Source: Anaeramoeba flamelloides (taxonomy: Eukaryota; Metamonada; Anaeramoebidae). Taken from it: 64,000 bases of DNA. The position numbers and the translations under genes are program-made. The notes under the pieces were generated by a model. The model did no database searches. It was not told where the DNA came from and saw nothing but the letters and a program-made list of their open reading frames with translations. The stretch is from the NCBI GenBank assembly GCA_027625915.1, contig JANTQA010000012.1, forward strand, positions 248,001-312,000. Direction: 5' to 3'. The first letter of the stretch is position 1; every line of letters begins with the position of its first letter. This document shows, piece by piece, positions 45,789 through 56,905 of the stretch.

Positions 45789-46246
45789 TAATTTGAATTT
45801 TGATTAAAAGCTTTTTTTTGGAATCTTATCATAAAAATCTGTAATTTAATTTTGGTTTGAGAAGTTAGAAATTTGATTTTGAATTTTGGGCTTTAAGAGA
45901 AGAAGAAAAATATGAAAAAAATTAAAACATTTTCTTACTGAAGCAAATCTGATTAATATTTGTTAGAATTTATTTCCTTTCTTTTTTTACATTTAACTGT
46001 GAAATATTTTGAGAACCAGTTAATTTATTTTTAAAAAAAGGTCTTTATTTGTTTCCTTTTTGATTTCTGTTTAGTTAAATTGTCTTTGAAAGAAATACTA
46101 TTTAAAACTTTTCGAACAAAAACCACATTGTTATGAAAAGAATCAAAAACAAATAACAGTTTCTTTGTAAAATTGAAAAAAAAAATCGAAAACAATCAAA
46201 ATGTAAAATCCAGAAATTTATTGAAATTCAATAAATTTAAAGACTA

Positions 46247-46374
46247 CAGTCGTTTCAACTCCGGTGTGAATTGCACTCATTTGAAGAATTGTTGGGAAAC
46301 ATTTTAAATTGACTCATCAGGTTTCCCTGCCTTTAAACGAATGATTGTGATCCACACCGGAGTTGAAATAGCTG
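46247..46374. mobile_element. MITE with TIR CAGTCGTTTCAACTCCGG (128 bp)
   Basis: The left end CAGTCGTTTCAACTCCGG and the right end CCGGAGTTGAAATAGCTG are inverted repeats of about 30 bp. TA flanks lie at 46245-46246 and 46375-46376. The paralogous block near 25850 lacks it. Mariner-type non-autonomous element by target and size. Confidence 0.7.
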
Positions 46375-46605
46375 TATTGTTGCAATTTATGAATTAATAT
46401 TGAGACTTTTGTAAACCAATCTTATTTAAATTATGAAGTCATATTGATCAAAATATTATCCAATTAGGATTAAAAAATCAATTTAAATTTTAATAAAAAT
46501 TTCCAAATTCCAGAAGTAATTTTTAGATATCTTAACTGGAACATATTTCTCAAAAAACAAGAAAAAAAAATTCAAATTAGGATCAAAATATCAATTGAAA
46601 TTTAA

Positions 46606-47365
46606 GGGATTAGCGTTTACCAAGGAGAAGTCTACGATCAAATTATGTTGTTATTACACCTAACTACATTAGTGCTACATGGTTCAAATGTCTCTAAAAA
46701 ATCGATTAGTCAAATAGTAATATTTGTTGATCTCATCAATTAAAAATGATCTATGTCATAGTAAAAACCCAACAATTTCAGAATAAAATCTGCATTTTGC
46801 CATAAATTTAAAGGTTGAATCATCAATATTCAGACTATAAAGTCACAAAATATCTTTCTTAAATTTGTGGTGAAATGTAGATTAGTTACTTAAAAATTCG
46901 TTTTTTTTTATTAAATTAAATAATTAACCAATAAATTTTTTTGTCAAATTATTTCTCAAATCATGGAAATATATTGATGCTACAAATATATTTATCAAAA
47001 GCAAACGCAGCTAACCAGTCTTTGGGCTTTTATGTTGATGATTATTGAGTTAATCTTTGAAATTAAAAAAATTATAAAAATAGTTACTTTTGGAAGTTCT
47101 AAAGATAAATTATTAAATACTACTAATTCTGTATTCTGGGTTTCTATTTTTAGATTTGGAAAAGGAATAAAAAAAAATTTTTCCAAAATAAAAAACTTTT
47201 TAATGATTATCCTTCATAAAAAATGTAAATAATTTATTGTACAATAAGATTTATAATAGATTTTTTAGAGTCACAGAAACTATTTGAACCCTGACATACT
47301 AATATCATTTACACTCAATTACAACATACTTTGATTATAGAGAAATATATGGTGAGACTAATCCC
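46606..47365. mobile_element. TTAA-flanked element GGGATTAGCG, copy 2 (760 bp)
   Basis: Same family as 23419-24343, with TTAA at 46602-46605 and 47366-47369. The paralogous empty site is near 25975, where the sequence runs through TTTAAATTTAAAT without the insert. It is shorter than copy 1 by internal deletions. Confidence 0.7.
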
Positions 47366-47686
47366 TTAAATAAAAATTTATAATTCCAGAAGTAATTATT
47401 AAATATCTAAATTGTAACATATTTATCAAAAAACAAGAAAATGAAATTGAAAATTAACCAAAATTTTCTTGCCTATTAAATGATGATCATTTCAAACATT
47501 CACAATAAACAACTCTAACTTTTGAAGATCAAATTGTATATATGATTTTTCACCATTATATGACTTGAATTGTAACATTGCCATAACCTATCAAAAAATT
47601 CTTATAAAAGAAGAATTGTGACTTTCTCTTAGTTTTTATGTTGATTCTTTTGGTTTTTTAACAAAATTGAACTTTCCAACAATGCT

Positions 47687-47887
47687 TTAAAGGATAGTAT
47701 TTACTATATTTGATTTTTGAAGAGAACCTCCAGTAACAAGAACTCCAAACTTTTGATTTATTTTTGTATTAGAATTTTCATTTTTTGATAATAATGGTTT
47801 TCTTCTAACCATCACTGCTCCTTTCAATTTAAATTTGATTTTATTTAGTTCTGTAATAAAGTTTTTATGGTGTTTTGTATCTAACAA
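47687..47887 (-). pseudogene. Unrecognised coding-like relic, gene 4 side
   Basis: 66 open codons: LLDTKHHKNFITELNKIKF..., VMVRRKPLLSKN, KFGVLVTGGSLQKSNIVN. The homologous stretch near 26310-26510 keeps much of the sequence (INQKFGVFVT) but loses the frame. It is probably part of the same vanished gene as 26757-26935. No family is recognised. Confidence 0.3.
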
Positions 47888-49039
47888 TCCAAATTAAAAT
47901 TAAATTTGGAAAAATTAGTTACTTTTTATTTTTCATTAAAACAAATTTTTGTTTTAAAATTTAATAAATATTTCTTTTTTTTATGAGGAATTGAAGGATT
48001 TTGGTCAATTATATTCAATACCAAAGAATTTTCAAGCCTTTTTACAAATAATCACTAAAACAGAAAATAACAAAGAATATTTCCATAATTTTCATAACTT
48101 TTCCCAATTTTTATCTCTTATGTGAAAATGTTGAACCATTCTAACTTCTCCCACATATTATAAATAAATCATAGAAACTTCTCAGTAATGGACCAAGTTT
48201 TTCATTTCCATTGAAGAAGTAATTTTCTCAAAAACTTGTTTTTTCCCCAATCTTCGTTTTAATTTTTTAGATTCAAAAGAAATCACAGAAAAGAAGAAAA
48301 GATAAATTTGGTAAAAATATTACATTTTTTGCTTCTTTTCTTTATTAGTGAAGATTTATTGTTGAGAAAATGACCAGCTACCAAACCAGGTTAAAGAACA
48401 CACAATTATTTGAATTTCATTTTCAAATTCTGTCTGTAAAAATGATTTTCAATAAATATAGTGATCAAAATAATTTGTTATCAAAGCCTCATTTCCATTT
48501 TCAAAACAAAATTAGTTTTTTTTTTCTTCTTGTTACAGGGAAACACCCAATTTGATAACCAATAACTTACCGAATTTCAAATCAAGAAGGAAGGTAAAAG
48601 TCTTGATATTTTTAATATAAGTTGATTTTTATGAAAATATTAAATTAAGAATTAAATTCATCGAAAAGTTTTTATGTAATTTTATCAATTTTTTATAATC
48701 TTTTTGTTACTTTTTAATATAATTTAACTCTTTTACTTGAAATTTACAATTTTCAATTTGTTCTTTCCTGTTTACAAATTAATTTTTTAATAATATAACT
48801 TTTTGAATTCACTACTATCTTTAGTTATGGTTTATTGTTGGTTTTTAGTATAGAATAATGTATAGGACTTCTGTGAAGATAAAAAAAAAACAATTTTTAT
48901 TTTGAAACACATGATCAAAATACCATGTAAGTATTATTTTGACAATAGTAGAACATCACAATTTCCAATTTTTTGTGAATCATTCACATTTTTTCACCCA
49001 AAAATAAATAAAAATAATCATTTAAATTAAAAAGAAAAA

Positions 49040-50446
49040 AAAAAATGATTTTAGTAATTTCCAAGAGTATAATATTAGATGAAAAATAATTATTTATATT
49101 TATTTTAACAGTGAAAATGACTATATAATGATATCTCTTTTCTAAAAATACTTGAGAAAATCGGCAATATTTAGGATGTATGGATCACAAAATAACATTA
49201 TTCTGAAAATATTGTGATCAATTTTATTTTTTTTTTTGACCATTTATTTTGCTTACAGAGTATTTTTATGTAATAAATTTTTTAAAAAATTACCTTTTCA
49301 CTATTTTCTTCACACTTTCCTTCACATCATAATTATTTCGATAACAATATTCACAAACAAAAACAAATTCAAAACAAGGGTTGAAAGTAGTCAATTTTTG
49401 TTTGGTTAAAACTATCTCTTGAATTATTTTTTTTATTTTTAATCTTTATTAATTCAAAATATATAAATGTTAATGATTTTTGTGAAAAAATAATTTTTGT
49501 GTTATAAAAAAATAATGAAAAACGTTTTGGTTTTGAAATAATTTATTCCCTATATGATAGATGTTTATTTAATTTAAAATACTTTTCAAAATAAATTATA
49601 AACACTCAATGGTGAAAATGAAATATTAAAATTTTTTTATGATTAAATTTGAAAAAAATCTTGATAAAACCTTGAAAAATTGAATTTTCTCAACTTAAAA
49701 TGTTAAATATCTTGAAAAATAATTTTCCATTCCAATCTTTTATTAACCAATAGTGTTTATGTAAAGAAAAGTTAATAAAAAGTGAAAAAATTATCATATC
49801 TTTTAATTTTTTTTTTAAAATAATTTTTTCATGTTGGTATGTGTATGTGTTTAAAACCTCAAATTTAGGAATTTATTTTTATGTTTATATAATATTTTCA
49901 AGATTTAAATTCTATTTCGAGAAATTTTAGCTTATGTTTTATAAATTTTTCTTGGTAAATATAAATTAATTTATAAAAAAAATTGTGATTTTTTTCTATT
50001 TCCGAACAAAAAATGAAGAATTTAACAATAATAATTACTTTGATTCTTTTTTTTTTTTTTACAAAAATAGATTAATGAAATATATTTTTTACTTCATAAA
50101 TATTTGAAATTGTGATACTGGTGATACCTAAAAACTGTTTTTTTTTTCAGAAAAATTTTCACAATAAAAATTTTTAAAAACTAATTAAAATTTAATTACT
50201 ACCTTCAATTATTTTAGAAATTATTCTTTATTTATTATCTTTTTTAAATCAATCAAATATTAAAAATTTTTTAAATAATTTATAAAAATCTAAAGTTTAA
50301 TAAAATGAGATATAAATAATAAAAGAAATACAAATAAAAATAGAAATAAATAAATGATTGTTTTATTAAATCAGAAAAAAAAAATTTGATTTGAATGTTA
50401 AAAAGATTTTTTTTCTAAATTAGAATAATTTTTTTCTTTGATAAAA
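49040..50446 (-). other. 3' flank of gene 5 (flank type A)
   Basis: Homologous to 1-250 plus 850-2055. AATAAA is at 50362-50367. No gene is visible. Confidence 0.6.
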
Positions 50447-51536
50447 TTATTTTTTTGAATATTTTTCAAAAATATCCATCATTGGAATTTTGGGATTTAA
50501 TTGATAATATTCAACAATATCTTCAAATTCTTCTTTGATGAATTCTTGGTCTGTATCTGCAGTGATGGGTAGTTCGTCAGTGTATAAAAATGAAATTATT
50601 AATTCAATGGTTTCTAATGATTTCCCAGAATAATCTTTGACTTTTTGGAAATTTTCTTCAAGATTTTGAAAAATATTCAAAAATAATCCACTTCTGGCTG
50701 CTAAGACAAATTTATGAATATATAATTCTTCTTCTTCTTCTTCTTCATCATCTTCTTCTTCATTTTTCACAAAAAGTTTAAAATCAGAAGTTTGTTCATC
50801 AAATAATAATTGTTTTAAATCATTTGTTAATAATTTGGTTTTTTGTGCATTTTGGATTCCAAAATGATTTAAAATTTCATTTGTTCTTTTGAAATTGATC
50901 ATTTCATCACAATATATCCATTTTAACAAATCTTGAATTTCATTTAATTTGCAATTTGATTCCAAATATTTTTTGATCAAATCAAATGTTTTTCCAATCC
51001 TTTTTTCAATTAATATTTTATGAACTGGTATATCTTGGATATTACAATCAGAAAAGTATCCATTTTTTAATAACATTTCAAGATCTTGACTTAAATATGA
51101 ATCTGATTGTAAGAAGAATATTAAATTTAGATCACAGCATTTTATTTGATTATAAGTTGAAAGATCATTGATTAGATTAGTTCCTGATTGAATTTTTCTA
51201 ATTACTGATGAATTACTGGAATCAGAACCATCAAATTTCCCCTGGAACCAAATTTCATTATCTTGTGTTAATATTGCAAACAAATTAAAACCACAACCAA
51301 TATCTTTAATGATTGTATTGTTATTTTTAAATTGTGGATATTGTTTAAATTCTGTTAAATCACTTCCAAACCCAGTTTTTTGCTTACAACGAGCTACATA
51401 AAGTTTTCCATCATTTGTCAGAATAGATGTTAATTGGTATGCAAGTCTGATTTTTGAAATGTCTTCAACAGGGAATTCAAGTTTGATTTGGGTTGGTTCC
51501 AAAATATCATTCTTCTTATTCCTAATCCTAATTCAC
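50447..51536 (-). pseudogene. RCC1-BTB gene 5, exon 2 (frame lost at its start)
   Basis: From LEPTQIKLEFP (51502) to the stop at 50447 the frame is open, with all RCC1 and BTB parts present (IHKFVLAARSGLFLNIF, EEEDDEEEEEEE). The first 34 nt after the acceptor (AG 51538-51537) contain two extra bases compared with paralogs, so GELGLG cannot join LEPTQ in frame. None of the nearby alternative AGs fixes the phase. With the damaged exon 1 (60561-61195), the gene is most likely dead. Confidence 0.75.
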
Positions 51537-52389
51537 CTTTTTAAATTTTTTTTTATTTTTTTTTTTATTTATTGATGAAATTTAAATTAATTTTTTTGAT
51601 CGTAGAATTTTTTTATTTTTTTATTGATTTGAAAAATTTAATTAGATTTAATTATTTAAATTAATTGGATTTACTTTTGATTGGAAAATAAAAAAAAATT
51701 TTTAATTCAGCTTTCCTTAAATAAAAAAAAAGAATACAAGAATTAAATAAATCATCAAAGTCACCCATTCTGAAACGAAAATTATTTAAAATTACTGATT
51801 TGTGGATTTAAATAGTTGAATTTTGGCTTTGATCTTTTAAGGGATTAATATTTTTTTAAAAATCAAATGAAAATACTGTTGAAGAGATTCTTAAAAAAAT
51901 TTTTTTATTGTGAAATTTTTGTTTTGGTTTTTGAACTGGATGAATTAACATCATATAAATGATTTATTTAATTCTGAGTCTCTTTTTTTAAAATCAAAAT
52001 TTGACTTATATCTAATATAAAACCTAAAAAACATTCACTTATTATTTTTATTAGCAAAATTAAGTTAATTCTTAAAAATAGTTTAAACATATATCTTTAG
52101 TTTTATGTTGAAAAGTATTGATTATATGAAAAAAAATTATACTGTTCTTGGTTTTTTTAATTAATATTTTCAATTCGAATCTCAACAAATAAAACTAAAC
52201 TAAAATTCAAAATTTTTAACACAGTTATGTAAGCTAAAAGAACCACAATAATAAACTAGATTTCAAAAATTTTGACTCAATTTATAATGTTAATAGAAGT
52301 TTTTTCTGAGGGTTTATTCCAGGAATCTTTTAAAAAAATAAATATTTTCAAATTTTTGGATCAGAATCATTTTTTCTTTTTTTTTGAAA

Positions 52390-52700
52390 AATTTTTCTTT
52401 TTCTTTTTTTTTTTTGCTTTTTTTAAAAAGATAATTTGGAAAAAAAAAAGATCTTCGAAAAGACAAATAATCACTATGAAAATTGAAACTATATAATGTC
52501 TTTTAAAAGGAATATAATTTTTAGTAAAAAATCTTCTAGTTCAACTTTTTTTCAGTAATAATTCATTAATAAATAATCTATAATGCTCATTTCAAAAATT
52601 GTTACTCAATTTTTTAAAAAGTTTTTGGTTTTTTTTTTTTTTTATAATTTTTAAAATATCAGGTTTTTATATGTCCTTACTAATATTAAGCACTATTTTT
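52390..52700 (+). repeat. About 400-bp dispersed repeat, copy 3
   Basis: Shares GATCTTCGAAAAGACAAATA and TTTTTAAAATATCAGG with copies at 290-700 and 41150-41500. It is non-coding. Confidence 0.45.
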
Positions 52701-53119
52701 TTCTGATTAATATTTTTCGAAATCTAGCCTTATAACTTAATTCAATTAACCACTGGTATAAATTTTTTTAAAATAAAAACACTCTCAACTTTTGAATATC
52801 AAAAATATTTTTTGAAATTACTAGCACTTTTTTATTTTTTTTTTGAAAATTGGAGTTGGGAAAATTTTGAAATCAAGAATAAGCTAATATATTAAATTAG
52901 AATACTTTTCCAGAGAGTTTATCTTTTTTAAATAACTTTTTTTAAAATTTTACCATTTAAAAATAAAAAAAACATTTGAAGACCAAATTAGTCCCTTATG
53001 TGAAAATAAAATTCCCATAATTTCGAATTTGTTTTAGTAAATGAGTTAAAATAAGATAGTGTATATAAAAATATACATAATTTTTTTTTTTTATAGTAAT
53101 TTAAAGGAGGAGTTTAGAA

Positions 53120-53310
53120 TTCCTCTTATTTGCCGTTATGCTTTTTTTAATTTGAGAAATAAAACGAAAATTTATTTAATTTTCGGTTTATTTCTTAAAT
53201 TCTGGAAAACCTAATGGAAAGTGCCCAGGTTTTCAGAATTCAAAAGAATTGAGTAAAATCTTTGATTTTTCTCCATTCTTTTAAATTTTGGAAAAGCTAG
53301 GCACTCTACG
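53120..53310. repeat. Hairpin modules at the LINE 3' end
   Basis: A type B hairpin (about 53145-53205), then a type A hairpin (about 53230-53300), ending GCACTCTACGGCACTTCC, which abuts the last LINE codons (LGIWEVP). The same junction GGGAAGTGCC is seen at 21950. Confidence 0.65.
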
Positions 53311-53512
53311 GCACTTCCCAAATTCCTAAACTTGAATTTAGAAATCGTATAAAAGATTCAAACATATTCTTATTATCTACTAGAGCTAATAAAGATATTG
53401 AATCTTGTTTATTAATAATATTAATAATATTATTATTATTTAAAATAAGTGAAAAATTATTTTTTTCTAATTCAGAAATCCAGATTTTACGATTATTTTC
53501 ATAGGCTGGGCA

Positions 53513-53777
53513 GTCGTTAGGTTTTCCAGAATTCAAAAGAATTGCGTAAAATCTTTGATTTTACACTATTCTTTTAAATTCTGGAAAACCGCTGGTAGCT
53601 TTTTTTTAATTTGAGAAATAGAAAGAAAATTTTTGAAATTTTCTTTCTATTTCTCAAATTAAAAAAAAACCGTCTTTAGCTTTTTTTTACTTTTTGAAAT
53701 GTAAAGAAAATTTATTTAATTTTCTTTACATTCCAAAAAGTAAAAAAAAACCTAGGCACTCTACAGCACTTGACTAC
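53513..53777. mobile_element. Hairpin cassette with three modules (265 bp)
   Basis: Bounded by GTCGTTAGG (53513) and CTTGACTAC (53769-53777). It contains type A, B and C hairpins in a row (CCAGAATTCAAAAGAATTG; AGAAATAGAAAGAAAATT; TTTTTGAAATGTAAAG). It splits the LINE between DHFLCD and the next residues. Confidence 0.75.
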
Positions 53778-53954
53778 ACGATCACAGAGAAAATGATCCA
53801 AATCTTCAATGATATCCAAATCTTTATTTATTTTACACAATTGACAAAATTGTGATTTATTTTTGTTCATAAAATAAGAATATCTATTAAGATAATTTGT
53901 ATAATTTCTTAACTTTAGAATAGAAGTTGAACCCTTCCATTTTAAATATTTTTT

Positions 53955-54045
53955 GTCGTTAGGTTTTTTTTAATTTTTGAAATAAACAGAAAATTTTAAT
54001 AAATTTTCTGTTTATTTCTTAAATTAAAAAAAACCTAAACAAGAC
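53955..54045. mobile_element. Hairpin cassette, single module (about 91 bp)
   Basis: Begins GTCGTTAGG, holds one type B hairpin (TTTGAAATAAACAGAAAAT and complement) and ends CCTAAACAAGAC. The LINE target site is the same as for the cassette at 28275-28379. Confidence 0.65.
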
Positions 54046-54098
54046 TGTTTGTTAATATTTCCCTGTATCAAAATTATTTTCAAATAATTTTGTGGAGT

Positions 54099-54284
54099 GT
54101 CATCAAGTGCCGTAGAGTGCCTAGGTTTTTTTTTTTACTTTTTGGAATGTAAAGAAAATTAAATAAATTTTCTTTACATTTCAAAAAGTAAAAAAAACCT
54201 AACAGTGGTTTTCCAGAATTCAAAAGAATAGAGAAAAATATTAGATTTTACTCAATTCTTTTGAATTCTGGAAAACCTAACGAC
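54099..54284. mobile_element. Hairpin cassette with two modules (186 bp)
   Basis: Begins GTCATCAAGTGCCGTAGAG, contains a type C and a type A hairpin separated by CCTAACAGTGG, and ends CCTAACGAC. It is inserted after the SWK codons of the LINE, as at 33909-33917 and 42607-42788. Confidence 0.75.
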
Positions 54285-54570
54285 ATTTCCAACTTGGACT
54301 ATTTTTTAATTGATTAATTCGGTAAAATTCGAGTTCAGATTCTATTTCTTTTAAATTCCGAGCTTTCCAATTAATGTTTTCTGTTTCTTTTTCTCTGAAG
54401 GGGAGATGATTAATTAATTTATCAAATCCCAAAATTTTTAATTTTTGAATTAATTTGAATTTTCTTTTGTAAATTGTGATTCTTGCCAAATCAATTTTTG
54501 CTTCAGTTTTATCGATAAGTCTTGGGGAATGTGGGTTTATTAAAAGCGATTCTGTGATTTTCTTATTAAT

Positions 54571-55339
54571 CTAAATATCAATTTTTTTGAAATCAGATTC
54601 TGTGAAGTCAAATATCTCCAACCCATATAATAGTTGACTATGTAAAACGGCTTTAAAGAATTGAATTTTTAACCCACTTGAAAAATTCCTTTCTTTAAAA
54701 ATATGTAGGACTTTTTCAAAATTATTATTGACCTTTTCAAAGTTAAATTTTAGATGAGTTTTTTTATCTAACCAAATACCAAGATATAAAATTTCTTTTG
54801 GTATTAGGTTTTTTTTTTGTTTTATCATCATTTAGATTCATTCCAAAATCTTTTATTATTTTAGATATTTTTTGTAATTGATAATTTATTTCAATCATTG
54901 ATCCTTTCATTATTAATATCAAATCATCAGCAAACATCTGTACGTGTATCGCTAGTGGATTGATTTTTTCTAAAAGAAAATGAGAAATAAAACCAAATAA
55001 TAGAGGAGATAATGGATCTCCTTGGTAAACACCTATTCCTTCCTTTGAGTAATAAGCAAGTAGAAAAATTTTTAAAATTTCATTTTTGATAAATTTTTTA
55101 ATTGAATAATAAATCAATGAATGATGAATAGAGTCAAAACATTTTTGAATATCAATTGTAACTATATATACATTTTCATTTTTCTTTGTTTTTTCTATAA
55201 TTTTTTTATATTTATATAATAAATTTAAAATAGTAATCCGTGTATCTAATTTTTTTTTAAATCGAAATTGTTTTTTTGATACTATGCCCCAAGAAAAAAA
55301 TATACATAATTTCAACTTTGAATTCAATGATTTTGGCAA
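54571..55339 (-). pseudogene. LINE reverse transcriptase, best preserved copy
   Basis: The main frame (54764-55339) keeps FRFKKKLDTRITILNLLY, IVTIDIQKCFDSIHHSL, GIGVYQGDPLSPLLFGF and MFADDLILIMKGSMIE, i.e. the palm blocks of a LINE reverse transcriptase with the catalytic Asp pair. The following frame (54571-54831) gives EILYLGIWLDKKTHL and QLLYGLEIFDF. One frame change separates them (after LNDDKTKKKP). The 5' half and endonuclease are absent, so it cannot be active. Confidence 0.8.
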
Positions 55340-55525
55340 AAAATGTTTTCAAGAAAAAGTTAAATTGAGACTTTATTTATTGTTATTTTCTCATTTTTTG
55401 AAAATATTTTAACTTTTTAATAAATTGTTTGAGTTTACTCACAATAATCGATATAATAATTCAAATCATTTTTGTCCGTAAAAATTAATTTTGAATTTTG
55501 ATGAATAAAATTACCTAATTATTAT

Positions 55526-56095
55526 TATTGATGTAAGAAGTGTAAATTACACTCTAAATGTCATTTTACTTAAATTTATTCAATAGCAATTTAAGTGTAA
55601 AATCCTAGATTTCATGATTATTCAAAGTGCAGGCACACCCCAATTTTTTTATGATTAAAAAGAAAAAGTAAAAAATTGAAAAGAAAAAAGGAATTTGAAA
55701 AAAGAAAAAAAAAAAAAAAATTGAAATTTAAAAAGGGTTTATAAGAAACAATTGGTAAAAAATCAAAAAATAAAAAAAACAATGTTATCTTTAATTAAGA
55801 AAACCCAAAATCACAGCCACAATACTTTTGAATGAATTTAAAATTATTTGATAATTGATCATGAATGTTCACTTGGAGATCATTATTTAATTGTTGTAAT
55901 TTTCTTTTTTTTTGATCTTCTTTGCTTTAAACCTTTGGTCATTTTTTTAGCCTTTGCTTTTTCATTTTTATTTTCAAGTTACTCATACTTTCATGTTTCT
56001 GTGCCAAAGTATTTTCAAGTAGCCACTTGATATTTTTCCTTACTAACTCTTCTTCACAATATATAGAAGATTCAGACAGGGAAAAAATGGATCAA
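55526..56095 (-). mobile_element. Tail-sharing SINE-like element, copy 3, with TSD
   Basis: Flanked by AATAAAATTACCTAATTA at the left and AATAAAATTAACTAATGA at the right. Intron 1 shows the uninterrupted site near 9205. On the minus strand it starts GGGAAAAAATGG-complement, carries the EEELVRKNIKWLLENT frame with later stops, a T-rich body, and ends with the tail (complement of AATCATGAAATC, GTGTAAATTACACTTC) plus an (ATT)n run. Confidence 0.65.
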
Positions 56096-56164
56096 AATAA
56101 AATTAACTAATGATCAAATATCTTGAAGAAAATTTAAATTTTAAAAGTACAAATTTTTTTATTC

Positions 56165-56905
56165 ATTCATAATCTGGTGATAAAGGAATACCACTTAATT
56201 ACCTACCAATTTCAATTAATCAAAGTCTTCAAAGTTTTTTTCAAAAATTGTTATTTGCAATGAATCCAAGATTCTTGGAACTTAGTTTCAATAAAACAAT
56301 TTGGATTTTTTAGAGAACCAGTATGGGCCAGTGGCAACACAACCCAGTGTACAATCTGAAGGTCAGGGTTCTATTCCCTTAACCATTATTTCTTATTGTT
56401 TACCATTCTCTCAAATAGCCACCACGGTGTAATTTTAATTAAAAATCGGGCTTATGCTTCTTAGAACCACTAATTCTTTGAGGAAATCGTTTGGCCGAAT
56501 TGAATCTTTTTGACTATTATAAAAAATCGAACGGAATTGGAACAAAATCCCTCTCAATTTATGGAGCGGATCCGATTGTTGGGAGAAATGCCCAGATTCG
56601 CTCTCTCACTTGGTTCAACAATATCTCTAATTCAAATTAGGGATTCGGGTAAACAGGTGGACTTTTAGTACCCACTCTTTAATGGAAAAAAAAAACAATT
56701 TGGATTTTTTAAAAAAAATATAGATACCAGGAATTGTAGTTTTAAACTTATTGAATGAATATCAAAAAAATAAAAAAATAAATTCAGCTAAAAAGAAAAT
56801 AATGATATCGTTACAATAGATATACAAAAATGTTTTGTCTCTATTCGTCATTCATTTATTTGTTATTCAATTAAAAAATTTATAAAAAATGAAACCTGAA
56901 CAGTG
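56165..56905 (+). mobile_element. LINE reverse transcriptase fragment, sense
   Basis: Readable pieces: SGDKGIPLNYLPISINQS before the SINE and NDIVTIDIQKCFVSIRHSF after it, i.e. the region upstream of and including the first Asp block. Frame and stops show heavy decay. Both ends are abrupt. A SINE is inserted at 56313. Confidence 0.6.
56313..56691 (+). mobile_element. tRNA-derived SINE, copy 2, with 19-20 bp TSD
   Basis: AAACAATTTGGATTTTTTA occurs directly before and after the element. A-box-like TGGGCCAGTGG is at 56324-56334 and B-box-like GGTTCTATTCC at 56367-56377, in a perfect T-arm (AGGG loop CCCT). The body of about 300 bp includes CGCTCTCTCACTTGG and a palindrome around CTAATTCAAATTAGGG, and ends in poly(A). 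An older antisense copy is at 12775-13120. It is not a functional tRNA: the acceptor and anticodon stems do not close. Confidence 0.75.

Larger units (their letters stand above)
45789..48960 (-). other. Duplicated block upstream of gene 4
   Basis: Paralog of 25408-27600, with two insertions absent there (46247-46374 and 46606-47365). A short tandem duplication of about 130 bp (46440-46570 and 47370-47460) adjoins the second insertion. Coding-like relics are at 47687-47887 and about 48150-48300. Confidence 0.55.
53290..55340 (-). mobile_element. LINE family 1, antisense copy split by hairpin cassettes
   Basis: The minus strand carries reverse transcriptase (54571-55340), a LINE middle (54285-54489), pieces at 54046-54098 and 53778-53954 (YLKWKGSTSILKLRNYTNY, LDHFLCD), and the C-terminus at 53306-53512. 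Cassettes separate the pieces at 54099-54284, 53955-54045 and 53513-53777. LINE sequence order is preserved across them, so the cassettes are later insertions. Confidence 0.8.

Noticed and set aside
56321-56380. Genuine tRNA gene
   Set aside because: The T-arm and A/B boxes are present, but the acceptor and anticodon stems do not pair; the target duplication and poly(A) show a SINE.
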